DNA of 52,811 nt from Chara braunii (GCA_003427395.1 BFEA01000589.1:12332-65142), one strand, 5' to 3'; positions 18,405 to 28,654 are shown, counted from the stretch's first letter. Notes: generated by a model from the letters alone, not told the origin. A program made the numbers and translations.

Positions 18405-21400
18405 ATGGCGACATTGGCGAGACTCCACTGCGGTAGTGTGAGATTCTGTAGAGATCCGATCCGTCCTCGAGAACTACGGATACGTCGGGTAGCGTCTGAT
18501 TGCTTGATGCGCAATGCTGACCTGCGTTGGCCAACTTGGCCTTGCCATCTCTCCCTCGCCGCTACGACCGCCACAACGACCGCGGTTGTGGTTTTGCTTT
18601 CACTACTTTTCGTCATCGCCGGCGGACGACCGGTCGGTAGCGCATCCTCTTTCTCACAGTCCTCCGCGCGCCTCGTCGGTCCGGGAGGCGGTCGAAGCGA
18701 TCGCGATCGCGACCGCCTCCGCGAAGACAAGAGGGTACTCCAATCTGCAAACACTTGCCTTGGTTTGGAGATAATCAACAAGCCCCTTGCTTCTTGCAAC
18801 CCCGTTGTGAGATACGAGGCGGCCGCCCCTTTCGTCAAAGCGGCGGACGAGCCGCGTATGAAGTGCATGTCACTGGCGCGCAACATAGTCTTGCATCCGA
18901 GCGGGACCGTGTTCTTCTACATACTCGATCAGATGTGCTCGACGGAGCAAAACATGAGAAGACCGAGTAGGCGCCTGTTGTCATTCTATGAGTCCGTACT
19001 GAGCACGGAAGGTGTACGGTTGAATCTGATAAGCACGTGGTGGCCGGGATCTAGCGGGACGGGATCGCAACTGCTCAATTTCACATGCTATGACTATAAC
19101 TGCACTTCGTCCATGAATCTCGTCTCCGGAATGGCTACCTCGAAGTCGGGATCTCAACTGATCTTATCGGGATACCGTGATGCGACTATGACGCAGTCGT
19201 GGCTTACGACACTGAGTGTTGACAGCGGTGAGAGATCTTCCATCACGTTAATGGTGGAATTCGCCAGCGGCATCGCTCTCGATCCAGAGAAGACGAATCT
19301 GTTCATCACAAACGGGGAGGTCTATCCTCGTTGGATCTTCTCTTCTCCCGTTTCCCTTGATCAGCATGGTGACCTATCTTCTCTCGACGGACTCTCCTCT
19401 CCCTCCTTGCTCTTCATGTTCGATCACTTTCACGAATGGGACACGTCATCGATATATTTCGGTCCCTATAGTTTCCCTCGCGATGGCAGCTGCTTGTACT
19501 TCGTCGATCGCAATCCCGGCGGCAGCGTCTGGGCACTCAATCGTTCGTCGAATGTGGTCAATCTTGTCGCCGGAGGCGGATTAACCCCCCAGATCTCGCC
19601 GCACATAAGTAGTAGCTCATCGAACGGTGGTGGTTATAGCATCGTCATGTCCAATGGTTTGAACGCATCGTTCGGAGAGTTGTACGACCTCGCCGTGACG
19701 GAGGACGGTCGGATGATCGTCGTCACTGAGAGAGACACCGGTCTTGTGAAGCTCATCGAGCTGGACTCTCCTTGTGGAGGCGGGAGGCGAGTCACAGAGA
19801 TCTGTAAGTACCATCTTCGCCCCGACTCCGGCGCGTATGGGTTGGCCATTGGAAATTTCAGCGGGCAACTGTTCTTACTTCTCGGTACGGACGACGGACA
19901 GGTGTTCAAGCTCACCATCAACACGTCGGCTCTGGAGGCCAGCGCACCGGTGCGCGATAACAACATATTAAGTAATCCCAGTCCGTCAGTCCCGCCTCCA
20001 CAACCATCTAGCAACTCTTCCCAGGGAAGGGTGAAAGAACCTCCGGAGGTGAACATCGGCCTACCGGTAGGTGTCGTTGTACCTGTCATCGTAGGGTCGG
20101 TCTTAATCCTTGGTTTGTGTGCGGGGGGTATCCGGTGGAAATTCATTCGCCGAGACCACTCACGACTTCCTCTCCTAGGCGAAGATCCAGACTATTCTGA
20201 CCCGCACCAAGGTGTCGTAGTGTTTGATTATCGAACCTTAAGCAACGCGACGAACGGGTTCGACCGCGCGCGACAGATCGGGCAGAAAGGTGGATTTGGC
20301 GTCGTCTACCGAGGATCACGGGGGGGGAGTGATTCAACAACTGGAATGGAGATCGCCGTGAAGCGCATGAACGGAGAGCTGACAGAGAACAAGGAAGAGC
20401 AATTCGAAGCAGAGGTGGCGACGCTCAACCGGGTGCATCACGTCAATGTTTGTCGCTTGATTGGATATTGCCGACATAAGGGCAAGTGCTACTTGGTTTA
20501 CCCTTTCATAGCGGGGGGCAGCTTGCACGATCGACTTCATTTACGGCCTGAAGATCGACCAAAAGAAGTACCGGGAGCGAGAGGACTTCCAAGAGAAGAA
20601 CCAGCAAGAGAAGTACCAGAAGGAGAACCCGGAGCAGCCGCAGAAGAAAAGCCGGGACCGTCCGCGGGTGCGAGAGCAGCAGGAGAGACCGGAAGAAAAA
20701 CTCTACTCGGAGGAGAAGGAGGAGGAGAAGGAGGAGGAAGAGGAGGAGGAGGAGGAGGAGGAGGAGGAGGAGATGGGGGAGGGGGAGGGGCCGGACGAGA
20801 AGGACAGCAACGAAGTGGAACTGAAGAATCAGAGGCAAACGAGGGAGGACGAGGAAGGGAAGAAGGAGGTGTCGGTCGACGGGCCGTTCGATGGGCCGTT
20901 CGATGGGCCGTTCGATGGGCCGGACGAGGGGGCGGACGAGGGGGCGGACGAGACCCGCAAGGAGGAGAAGGCCAGCCCAATCGTGTCTCCCAACCTCTTA
21001 CCCTGGTAGAGCGTGTTGTGGTTGCTGCACAGATTGCTAGGGCTCTTCGCTACCTTCACACCGAGGCTACGCCGGAGGTTATCCATCGGGACGTCAAGAG
21101 TGCAAACGTCTTGTTGGGAACAGAAGGTGGTACGAACCTGACGGCAACCCTAGCGGATTTCGGTTTGGCCACGGAGATGAGGGAGGAGTTACAATCAGAC
21201 CACAGGACAGTCTGGCAGCCGTGGTGCGGGACGGAAGGCTACACGGCTCCAGAATACGAGGACCCGGACCGGGGAAAGCTGACAAAGAAGATCGACGTGT
21301 TCGCGTTTGGAGTTGTTCTGCTGGAGCTTCTGACCGGCGAAAAAGCGACAGTGAAGAAGCCCCGTGGCGGATACGCAACTCTAGTCGAACGGCAGAGCGA

Positions 21401-21704
21401 CAATCTGGCCATTGTTGATAGCGTCGATCTCAAGGAGGTCGTGCACCAATCGATTAAAGAGGAAATGGATAATGTTGTGATGAGCCGCATGACGAGAGAG
21501 CTGTTGCGGCTAGTTGTTGGTTGTGTTAATCACATCGTTGAAGCTAGGCTAAGTAGCGATGTGGTTGCTTCCAGGATGGAGGCCATTGCGAACACGGCCG
21601 GAATAACTCTACGAGTCAACAGGGTTCCAACCCGTCGGCCGGTCAGAAATCAGCTAACGGTGATAGGTCTTAAGGCAGCCCAGAATCATTCACACACCGT
21701 CTAG
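18405..21704 (+). CDS. Receptor-like kinase with beta-propeller-like ectodomain
   Basis: A single open frame of 1,099 residues from ATG 18405 to TAG 21702-21704. Residues 51-74 are a hydrophobic signal/anchor. Residues 110-510 form an extracellular region with NHL-like strands (LYFVDRNPGGSVWALNRSSN, GELYDLAVTEDGRMIVVTE) and at least six N-glycosylation sites. Residues 551-577 are the transmembrane helix, followed by Arg-rich IRRDH. The kinase starts near 607: glycine loop IGQKGGFGVVY (625-635), VAIK Lys653, alpha-C Glu around 668-670, HRD 894-896 (an RD kinase), DFG 918-920, GTEGYTAPEY 942-951 and DVFAFGVVLLELLTG. All catalytic residues are present. A 150-residue Gly/Arg/Pro/Glu-rich insert (714-864) splits the N-lobe/hinge from helix E. 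It probably phosphorylates Ser/Thr at the plasma membrane in response to an unknown ligand. Confidence 0.88.
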   Translation: MATLARLHCGSVRFCRDPIRPRELRIRRVASDCLMRNADLRWPTWPCHLSLAATTATTTAVVVLLSLLFVIAGGRPVGSASSFSQSSARLVGPGGGRSDRDRDRLREDKRVLQSANTCLGLEIINKPLASCNPVVRYEAAAPFVKAADEPRMKCMSLARNIVLHPSGTVFFYILDQMCSTEQNMRRPSRRLLSFYESVLSTEGVRLNLISTWWPGSSGTGSQLLNFTCYDYNCTSSMNLVSGMATSKSGSQLILSGYRDATMTQSWLTTLSVDSGERSSITLMVEFASGIALDPEKTNLFITNGEVYPRWIFSSPVSLDQHGDLSSLDGLSSPSLLFMFDHFHEWDTSSIYFGPYSFPRDGSCLYFVDRNPGGSVWALNRSSNVVNLVAGGGLTPQISPHISSSSSNGGGYSIVMSNGLNASFGELYDLAVTEDGRMIVVTERDTGLVKLIELDSPCGGGRRVTEICKYHLRPDSGAYGLAIGNFSGQLFLLLGTDDGQVFKLTINTSALEASAPVRDNNILSNPSPSVPPPQPSSNSSQGRVKEPPEVNIGLPVGVVVPVIVGSVLILGLCAGGIRWKFIRRDHSRLPLLGEDPDYSDPHQGVVVFDYRTLSNATNGFDRARQIGQKGGFGVVYRGSRGGSDSTTGMEIAVKRMNGELTENKEEQFEAEVATLNRVHHVNVCRLIGYCRHKGKCYLVYPFIAGGSLHDRLHLRPEDRPKEVPGARGLPREEPAREVPEGEPGAAAEEKPGPSAGARAAGETGRKTLLGGEGGGEGGGRGGGGGGGGGGDGGGGGAGREGQQRSGTEESEANEGGRGREEGGVGRRAVRWAVRWAVRWAGRGGGRGGGRDPQGGEGQPNRVSQPLTLVERVVVAAQIARALRYLHTEATPEVIHRDVKSANVLLGTEGGTNLTATLADFGLATEMREELQSDHRTVWQPWCGTEGYTAPEYEDPDRGKLTKKIDVFAFGVVLLELLTGEKATVKKPRGGYATLVERQSDNLAIVDSVDLKEVVHQSIKEEMDNVVMSRMTRELLRLVVGCVNHIVEARLSSDVVASRMEAIANTAGITLRVNRVPTRRPVRNQLTVIGLKAAQNHSHTV
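20545..20995 (+). repeat. Low-complexity insert in kinase, open in two frames
   Basis: Purine-rich sequence with GAGGAG runs and four GGGCCGTTCGAT-like 12-bp units (20880-20927). In the kinase frame it encodes Gly/Arg/Pro-rich peptide with a repeated AVRW. In the next frame it encodes a Glu/Lys-rich segment with a GPFD repeat. Both are open throughout. The insert falls between kinase subdomains V and VI, a surface loop position. Confidence 0.8.
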
Positions 21705-22172
21705 AAGCTAACGGTGATGGATGGAGGGATAATCGGTAGAACCCCACATGGAAGTCATTGGGCCGGTAGTACCAAACGGCCGAGTTTCCGGCGCCCAAAA
21801 CCGCAAAGGTTTTGGCGTGGGCGCTTTCTACCAATTATCCCATGGTTGGATCTCCCCGGGTTGGGCATTTATGTTATCCGTTAGCCGTGAGGGCCATGGA
21901 TCACCCGCCCACCCGCCCTTCTGTGTGTAAACGGTGTATTATCCTGTACAGTTAACAGGCGCTGAGCAGCGTCTCCCACAAAAAATGAAGTGCAATAGCT
22001 TACCCTGCTGGTTGCACCCTGATGTCTGAAGCCATGTACTATGGTGTAAGGGCTATAGACCAGGCCATCGCACCGAACTCGGAGGCAATCGCGGGGCACG
22101 CCGCTATCTTATTATATTATATTATATTATATTATATTATATTATATTATATTATATTATATTATATTATAT
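21705..22172. repeat. Non-coding stretch ending in (ATATT)n
   Basis: After the receptor kinase stop, no gene is supported. The sequence CGCACCGAACTCGGAGGCAA ... CGCGGGGCACGCCGC runs into about 12 copies of TTATA (22108-22172). An ordinary-looking sequence ending in a simple-repeat tail can be the 3' end of a LINE. Not proven. Confidence 0.5.
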
Positions 22173-22175
22173 GAT

Positions 22176-22575
22176 AGGGGAAAGTCTTGAAAATGACCCT
22201 GAAATTTCGGTTTATGTCCGATTTGCCCCTCCGATGGCCTACTTACCATGATTTGACCTGGGGCCGCTGAACTTTCGTGCAGGCCCCAGTCAGTGAGGGG
22301 TGAAACTTTCGGGAATGCACCTACCGGACTGCCGGTCCCATTTCCCCAGGTGCCTGTCTGATTTATCTTCCTGCAGGGGATGCATCTTCCTGGATGCGCA
22401 TCAGCATGGAGGGAGAGGGAAATGCAAACACCGTAGTTTTCCACTCCGCCGTGAAAAGAGCATGGCTTCCGCAATCCACAGCATTGGAGTTCATTCGAAG
22501 TCTGCTGCGACCACGCAGCCTTGGACATCCTTGGAGTTCATTCACGAAGGTCAGTGTTCCTCCCCTTCTTCCATG

Positions 22576-22643
<68 letters not shown>

Positions 22644-23266
22644 GATAGAGAAGGAGAGGGAGAGCAGGAGGAGGAGGAGAACAATGGGAGGGATGTGATT
22701 CCGATCATTCCGTGAGAGCCATCTTCATCCAACTGGAATTGCATCCCCTTCGCTATGGAGTTCGTCAGACCGCAGCCTGTTCCAGAAGACATGTTGACCT
22801 TTAAGTACTTCATAGCCATGCTTCTGGTGCCCTTTCCTCCTCCAAGTCCTCCTCCTCCCTCCCCACCTTGGCTTCCCTCTCTCCTCCCATGTCGTCTTCC
22901 TCCCCCTTCACCACTTCCCCCATCGCTTGACATTCAAAACTCCCCCCGTCCTCCTCCTCCCCTGCCTCCTTCCCCTCCTCCTTCCCCTCCTCCTTCCCTT
23001 CCTCCTCCTCCTCATCCTCCATGGCCCGTGTCGCATTCAGGTCTAGCCCTATAGCCCTGGTGGATGCAGTTCCTGTACAGCTTTCCCGTAGGGGCATACT
23101 GAAAATTTGGCACGGGTAGGGGCATTTTGAACATATTTCAGGCCCAAATGACGCCAGGGGTGTTTTGGAAGCTTGAATAGAGCGGCAAATCAGGGTAAGT
23201 CGGCCATCAGAGGGGCAAACGGCAAGTAAATGGGTATCTCAGGGGCATTTTGAATATTTTCCCTAT
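22176..23266. mobile_element. ~1.1-kb TIR element without coding capacity
   Basis: Left end (GGGGAAAGTCTTGAAAATGA..., 22176-22257) and the reverse complement of the right end (GGGAAAATATTCAAAATGCC..., about 23185-23266) align over about 80 bp, including TTTGCCCCTC-GATGGCC-ACTTACC. The flanks are both TATAT-rich, so a target duplication cannot be read safely. The interior holds a (CT)n tract (22577-22640) and a pyrimidine/proline-coding stretch (22829-23020) but no credible gene, so it is non-autonomous. Confidence 0.6.
22577..22640. repeat. (CT)n microsatellite
   Basis: About 32 CT units inside the TIR element. Confidence 0.95.
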
Positions 23267-23509
23267 ATTATATTGTATTACATTGCAGAGACCTCGTCAC
23301 TATGATTATTAAAAACAATAATGTATGTCCTATAAGTGGCATCTAAATCAGTACTAAGCAGAATGCAATACGGGTCGTTCTATGATGGGGGGGTATATAT
23401 AGAGTTACATATTTGTGGGGGGGGTATATATAGAGTTACATATTTGCAGGGGTTAATAGCGAAAGCACTATTTTTAAAACTTTTTTTTTTTTCAATTTTT
23501 TTTTTTTTA

Positions 23510-23581
23510 ATTCCTTGCTATGTCTGGATCTGGTGGGTTTTACCCTGTTCAAGACTTTGGACCACTTCTTGATTTGTTTGT

Positions 23582-23628
<47 letters not shown>

Positions 23629-24011
23629 AAAAAAAAAAGACCTCTTTGTGTTTCCAGGTCCCTTTGCAGAGATAAGGGCGAGTTCCGAGAAGGCTGGGCA
23701 GCCTTAGAGCGCAGCGTGGCAGACCTTGCTGCCAACTTGTGCCATGGGCCTGGTCCCATTAGCACAGAGGATTGGATTTAATTCCTGAATCTGGACTTGC
23801 TTGTGCAAAGATGCAGAAAATTGCCATTGATCTGCTTTTTGTGCATCTCTGGGCAAAAAGCATCCAGATTCAGAAATTCAATCCAACCCTCTTTGCCAAT
23901 GGGACCTAACCCCAGGTTTCCAGAAAGGGCGCATCCACCGAAAGTGTGAAAACTGGACCTGGAAACACAAAGGGGTTTGGGGGGAGAGGGGGGGCAGAGA
24001 GAGAGAGAGGA

Positions 24012-24062
<51 letters not shown>

Positions 24063-24081
24063 GATGATATATATATATACG

Positions 24082-24132
<51 letters not shown>

Positions 24133-24204
24133 ACAAACAAATCAAGAAGTGGTCCAAAGTCTTGAACACGGGAAAACCCACCAGGTCCAGACATAGCAAG
24201 GAAT
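23510..24204. mobile_element. ~695-bp nested foldback element
   Basis: The outer arms start ATTCCTTGCTATGTCTGGA (23509-23527) and end TCCAGACATAGCAAGGAAT (24186-24204). They pair for about 80 bp through CACTTCTTGATTTGTTTGTG. Complementary (CT)n and (GA)n tracts follow at 23584-23620 and 24093-24129. A second pair of arms (TTTGTGTTTCCAGGTCC at 23646 and its complement near 23955) lies inside. The centre is a third element (23750-23912). The right arm also carries (CA)n and (AT)n runs. No coding capacity. Confidence 0.75.
23750..23912. mobile_element. Foldback MITE, GGTCCCATT family
   Basis: The left end GGTCCCATTAGCACAGAGGA pairs with the right end TCTTTGCCAATGGGACC. The inner arms (TGAATCTGGACTTGCTT and its complement) also pair. 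Length is about 163 bp. It is the uninterrupted relative of the element at 17050-17230 and shares the GGTCCCA terminus with the 100-bp copies at 16017 and 16282. Confidence 0.7.
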
Positions 24205-24339
24205 GAAAGAAAAATAAGGAGGAAAGAAGAAAGAGGAAAAGGAGAAGAATGGAACCAACGACAAAAGGGGAGAGGGGAGAAAATGAGAAAGAACCAAAAA
24301 AAAAAAAAAAAAAAAAAAAAAGAGAGAAATAATCAACAA

Positions 24340-24450
24340 GCCTACACCGACAAACTGTTGAAATACAGACCAAAGTTTGAATCCAGTCAGGACCAGATGA
24401 CCAGAATAAAAATCCGTCTGAATTACCTGAGGCCGGGCAGTTCAAGCCCG
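24340..24450 (+). mobile_element. Possible tRNA-derived SINE head
   Basis: AACTGTTGAAATACAGACC followed by AGTTTGAATCCAG resembles an anticodon arm plus B-box region. The same block occurs at 29755-29795 (ACTGTTGAAATGCAGACTC...TTTGAATCC) and, diverged, near 34050 and 35265. I infer one dispersed tRNA-related SINE family. Confidence 0.4.
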
Positions 24451-24542
24451 CCACCTTTTCGAAAAAATCTTTTGAAAAAAAAGGGGGGGGGTTGGTGGTG
24501 GAGAGGAAAAAGAAAAGAAAATGAAAAGAGGGAAAAAAAAGG

Positions 24543-24918
24543 GAAAATTGTTGAAATGCCCCTAGCGTTGGGGTATTCGGCAGATACCCCTAAAAGGCAT
24601 CGGTATGGGGAAATGCCCCTATGACAGGAATGAAACTTTGTGAAAATACCCCACTAGCGAACTGGACCTGCTATCTATTGTATATACCCATAGCGGGCCC
24701 TGGGCAACTTGTCTATATGCCCCTGTATTTCTGGCCATTGGACCGTGCAGATTGCAAACGAAATGCACGCCCCCCTGCGGCCCACGGCCAGGGCATATGG
24801 TGAAGTTGCCAATAAGTGCCACAGGGGTAGATGCAGAAGTTTGGGGCATTTCTGCGTACCCCTGTGCTTTAGTGGTATCTAACAAAATACCCAAACTTTT
24901 AGGGGTGTTTCAACAGTG
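24543..24918. mobile_element. ~375-bp TIR element
   Basis: The left end TTGTTGAAATGCCCCTAGCG and right end CTTTTAGGGGTGTTTCAACA are inverted repeats of about 18 bp with one to two mismatches. Inner blocks (GGGGTATT near 24570 and AAATACCC near 24886) extend the pairing. No ORF of note. Confidence 0.55.
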
Positions 24919-24959
24919 TCTCATAAAAAAGGGAAAAAGACAAAAAACATAAGCCTTAG

Positions 24960-26700
24960 GGCCCGCGTGATATTAGGGTCCATTACCATTACCCAGCTTC
25001 GGCTGTGCTGCGAACCAGTCCTCAGAACATATATCCTGTGAATTATGGAAATTGCAAATCCTAACTGTAGTTACTTTGGGCGCAGAGACCACATTGCAAG
25101 CTGTTCTTGATGGCTGACATCTAGGGCGCACTCAGCACTGTGCGAGATAGTAAAGTTCGGCCTAAGAAAAAACAAAGCATTTTTTTGTGAAGTCGGCAAT
25201 GACCCACAGGTCCCACACAACATCGCTGTCTGAGGGCATACTCACAGAAGGACTTCTTCCACGGAGAAGACTTGATTTTGTGCCTTCCATTTCACATAAA
25301 GCTCTGGATGTGATTGCAGTCAGATTCATCCTGGTCTGGCCGTAATTGCGGTCTCTGGAATGTGCTAGTGTGAATGTGCCCTGAGATTCCTGCAGTTCCT
25401 GAGAAGATGAATCTTTTGGGTCTGCTTTGTGAGGAATCTAAGGATTCCCAGTCTGAGTCTGTTTGGCTGAGATTTGCTCTATTTGCTATGTGTGTGTGCT
25501 GACAGTGTGTGCTTGCTGAGCTACCAGCCTACCACTAAAGTGTGCACATGTGCTGAGTCCAATTCTCAATTCTGTGTCCATACGCTAACTCTGTTGGCCA
25601 TCTGTGTGTGGGTGTGACTGGGACAGGGACAAGGTAGGATTAGAGTGACAGCCAGGGGCAGGACTTCAACTTAGTGGTAGGATATGCTGGAGGGTAGGGG
25701 CAAGTGTAGAATTCGTCATGGACCCGGTAGGATTTACCAACAACTCGGGTAGGTAGACCTTGGGAACAGGTAGGCTTAGTGGGTACTAGGCCAGTATGGG
25801 CCAAAAAGAGTCAGGAAGTGTTGAGGCCTGCCAAAAGCCGGAACACCCGGTGGCGGCGGTAGGCGTAGTGCACCCAAGGGAGACCGGTCGTGCTGGGTGG
25901 TGCCTGGCCAGGAGGAACCAGAGGTTGTGCAGAGTCTGCAGACAAAGTATATGAGCGGGTGTAGAGTATGGGGGCCAGGAAGCCAGAATATATGAGCAGG
26001 AGGACACTTTGGTTCATTCTTCAATTGGGCATTATATCGGTCCGCCCAGAGGGTAAGGTAGGTGGAGCACTTGGAGCCTGGAGGAGAAGGTGGAGCTGGA
26101 GGGCGAAGATGAAGACCTCCATGGCAATGGAGGAGTAGTGGGAGGTGGTAGAAGTGAGGGTGGTGGAGCTCTAGGCTCGCTATGAAGGAGGAGGAAGGAG
26201 GAGAAAGGAGGAGGTGTGAACCAGGAAGGAGACTCAACCTTTGACTAAGGTGGACTTTCATCTCCACTTCATCGGTTGGCACTGCATTAGAAGGCCCCTG
26301 TGTGGGTACTATCTGTGCTGGGACTTGATCGAACAGTATGGCTATGGCGGTTAGAGATGGGAGAGGCCTAGTGGAGTTTGCATTGTCCTTTGAGCATCTG
26401 TGATGCGCATGGATGTTCCACCATAGCTAGGGCTGTCAGTGCAACCAAGTGAGGAGTGAGGTTATGCCATTATGGCTGCAAGGAGGGCCCTTTGAGTGCT
26501 GGCAGTAAAGGGGAGTAACCGGACACTGATTCTGGCACTTCCATTCATGACATTGCTGTTCATTATAAGATGAGGGCGGAGATGATGAGGGGATGATGAT
26601 GATGGAGGTGATGAGGGAGAGATGAATTTGGTTCCAACTTTTGTTTATTGTCTTCCTCTTCTTCTATTCATCATTCTTCTTCGAATCAATGTCTTTCATT
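24960..26700. other. No convincing gene
   Basis: A 168-codon minus-strand ORF (25776-26282) is Pro/His/Ser-rich, with no domain and no splice context. I do not support it as a gene. The rest shows no coding signal. Confidence 0.45.
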
Positions 26701-26714
26701 TGAGTCCCAGCGGA

Positions 26715-26792
26715 ATGGCATCGTCTCTAAGTGAGCTTCCGCATGCAAAGTTGGCCATGGATCCTAGCAATTTCCAGACCGAGAATGCTAGC
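26715..26792 (+). CDS. Putative first coding exon, unknown product
   Basis: ATG at 26715 opens exactly 26 codons (MASSLSELPHAKLAMDPSNF...), ending in GCTAGC|GTAAGTATG, a near-ideal donor at 26793. A phase-0 exon with a consensus donor is suggestive. The following exon is not identified, and an assembly gap begins 450 bp downstream. The family is unknown. Confidence 0.35.
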
Positions 26793-27242
26793 GTAAGTAT
26801 GACCTGAGTATGCCCTCACGGGGGGAGCTTTTTCTTTTTCTGCTCAAAACTTCTGGCTGCATTTTGGATGACTCACAATCACCGTGTGCTCTCCCAATTG
26901 CGTGTTTTGGCTGTACTCAGTACTGTAGTCATTGCGTAACTGACCCTAATTTTCTGTTTGCGAATATTTACTACTAGTAGTAGTGGCCTCCTTAGGCCCC
27001 CGCCACGCCACTCCTGATTCTTGAAGCCGTGAAATTTTGAACATCTGTCAGACTTCTTGACGGGTTACCAAAGGGTCGGCCAAGGATGCTTGAAAACCCA
27101 AGTGCTGCCGGCTGGGATCTCAGATGGTTTAAGAGGGAGGCTTGAATTTGTTTTCAGACACCTCTTGAAAGGACCTTTGGGTCTTGGCCAATACTTTCAA
27201 GAGGCTGTGTGGCGATGCCAAAACTCCTCTCTCTCTCTCTCT

Positions 27243-27786
27243 NNNNNNNNNNNNNNNNNNNNNNNNNNNNNNNNNNNNNNNNNNNNNNNNNNNNNNNNNN
27301 NNNNNNNNNNNNNNNNNNNNNNNNNNNNNNNNNNNNNNNNNNNNNNNNNNNNNNNNNNNNNNNNNNNNNNNNNNNNNNNNNNNNNNNNNNNNNNNNNNNN
27401 NNNNNNNNNNNNNNNNNNNNNNNNNNNNNNNNNNNNNNNNNNNNNNNNNNNNNNNNNNNNNNNNNNNNNNNNNNNNNNNNNNNNNNNNNNNNNNNNNNNN
27501 NNNNNNNNNNNNNNNNNNNNNNNNNNNNNNNNNNNNNNNNNNNNNNNNNNNNNNNNNNNNNNNNNNNNNNNNNNNNNNNNNNNNNNNNNNNNNNNNNNNN
27601 NNNNNNNNNNNNNNNNNNNNNNNNNNNNNNNNNNNNNNNNNNNNNNNNNNNNNNNNNNNNNNNNNNNNNNNNNNNNNNNNNNNNNNNNNNNNNNNNNNNN
27701 NNNNNNNNNNNNNNNNNNNNNNNNNNNNNNNNNNNNNNNNNNNNNNNNNNNNNNNNNNNNNNNNNNNNNNNNNNNNNNNNNNNNNN
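27243..27786. other. Assembly gap (N run) in a (CT)n tract
   Basis: About 544 undetermined bases bounded on both sides by CTCTCT, so the assembly probably broke in a long microsatellite. Proteasome-relic sequence may continue into it from the right. Confidence 1.
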
Positions 27787-28370
27787 TCTCTCTGTGTGTG
27801 TAGTGGGGACGTGTCTTCCATTTCCATGTCCTCTGTGTATCTGCCGCTTCTTCGTTCCGTACTCAACCTCTGCCAGGTAATCATCCACCTCTGCAGGCGT
27901 GGGAACTCTGAAACTGTTGATCTGCCCCCACAATACCAATCTCGATGTTGCTACCAGATATGTCCCTCAAACCCCTCCAGGCCCTCCTTGAGAGTCAAAA
28001 TCACGGTGTGGACTGTGTCTCCGTCCTCTGTGCAGTGTGCACCTCTTTTCCGAAAACGTTTTTGCGACGACTGTGTTCTTGCCTATTGCACCTCTCTCTC
28101 TCTCAACGACTGCACATTTTTGCAACGACTGTGTTTCCATCCGAAGTACGATCCCGAAGGGTCCACGTCGTACAGCTGAGGACCAGAGCAATCATACCCA
28201 GCAACCAATAGGGAACGTCAATTCCAAACTTACGCAGACCTCCCAACTGTGTGAACTGCTGCATCACAGCAGCTGCAATCTCTCTCACCAGCTGCGCAAT
28301 CGGTATGGGCTTCTCATAGACTCTGAGGCGGAAATACTGATGCGCTTGCTTTCTGCTCTTTACTACCGTC
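27787..28370 (-). pseudogene. Alpha-2 relic: third middle copy and C-terminus
   Basis: Reads KSRKQAHQYFRLRVYEKPIP, then AQLVREIAAAVMQQFTQLGG, then in other frames SGPQLYDVDPSGSYFGWKHS, KNTVVAKTFSEKRC, VHTVILTLKEGLEG, SNIEIG and finally FRVPTPAEVDDYLAEVEYG. YTEDMEMED, which belongs upstream of the ILTLKEG block in the family, appears after the C-terminus, next to the gap. That is a further rearrangement. Several frameshifts are needed. Confidence 0.8.
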
Positions 28371-28392
28371 TTCCCTCAGAAGCCTGCGGAAG

Positions 28393-28566
28393 GTTCCACC
28401 TGGTACAGCTGCGGGCCAGAAGAATCGTTCCCACCAACCAATAGCAAATGCACACCTCGGAGTCCCGATTGTGTGAAATGCGGCATCACCGCTGCAATGT
28501 CTCTCACCACCTGGCCAATGGGTATCGGCTCCTCGTAGAGGTGCTGGGCCTTCTTTCTGCTCGTAC
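28393..28566 (-). pseudogene. Alpha-2 relic: second middle copy
   Basis: Encodes SRKKAQHLYEEPIPIGQVVR followed by DIAAVMPHFTQSGLRGVHLL, then VGGNDSSGPQLYQVEPSAGF. This is the canonical segment from the SRKQA helix to the DPSG turn in one open frame, with only small changes. It is the best preserved of the duplicated blocks. Confidence 0.85.
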
Positions 28567-28568
28567 TA

Positions 28569-28654
28569 CCCTTTTTCCCCGAATCCAATGTACGGTCATT
28601 ATAGCTGTATTTGGGGTATCTTTCAGTCTAAAGACAGGTATAATGCCCGTACGT
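28569..28654. mobile_element. MITE relic between exon copies
   Basis: ACGGTCATTATAGCTGTATT ... GGTATAATGCCCGTACG is the CAGTCTTCCCCC-family interior with truncated ends. It separates the first and second duplicated alpha-2 exon blocks. Confidence 0.75.

Noticed and set aside
20668-21009. Separate Glu-rich gene inside the receptor kinase
   Set aside because: It is the alternative frame of a low-complexity insert. The kinase frame is open across it with conserved motifs on both sides. Kept only as a finding.
22755-23097. Proline-rich (plus) and Glu/Gly-rich (minus) ORFs
   Set aside because: Both come from a pyrimidine-rich tract inside a non-autonomous TIR element.
23906-24454. 182-codon minus-strand ORF
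   Set aside because: Made of SSR-derived Leu/Ser and Val/Cys runs within a foldback element.
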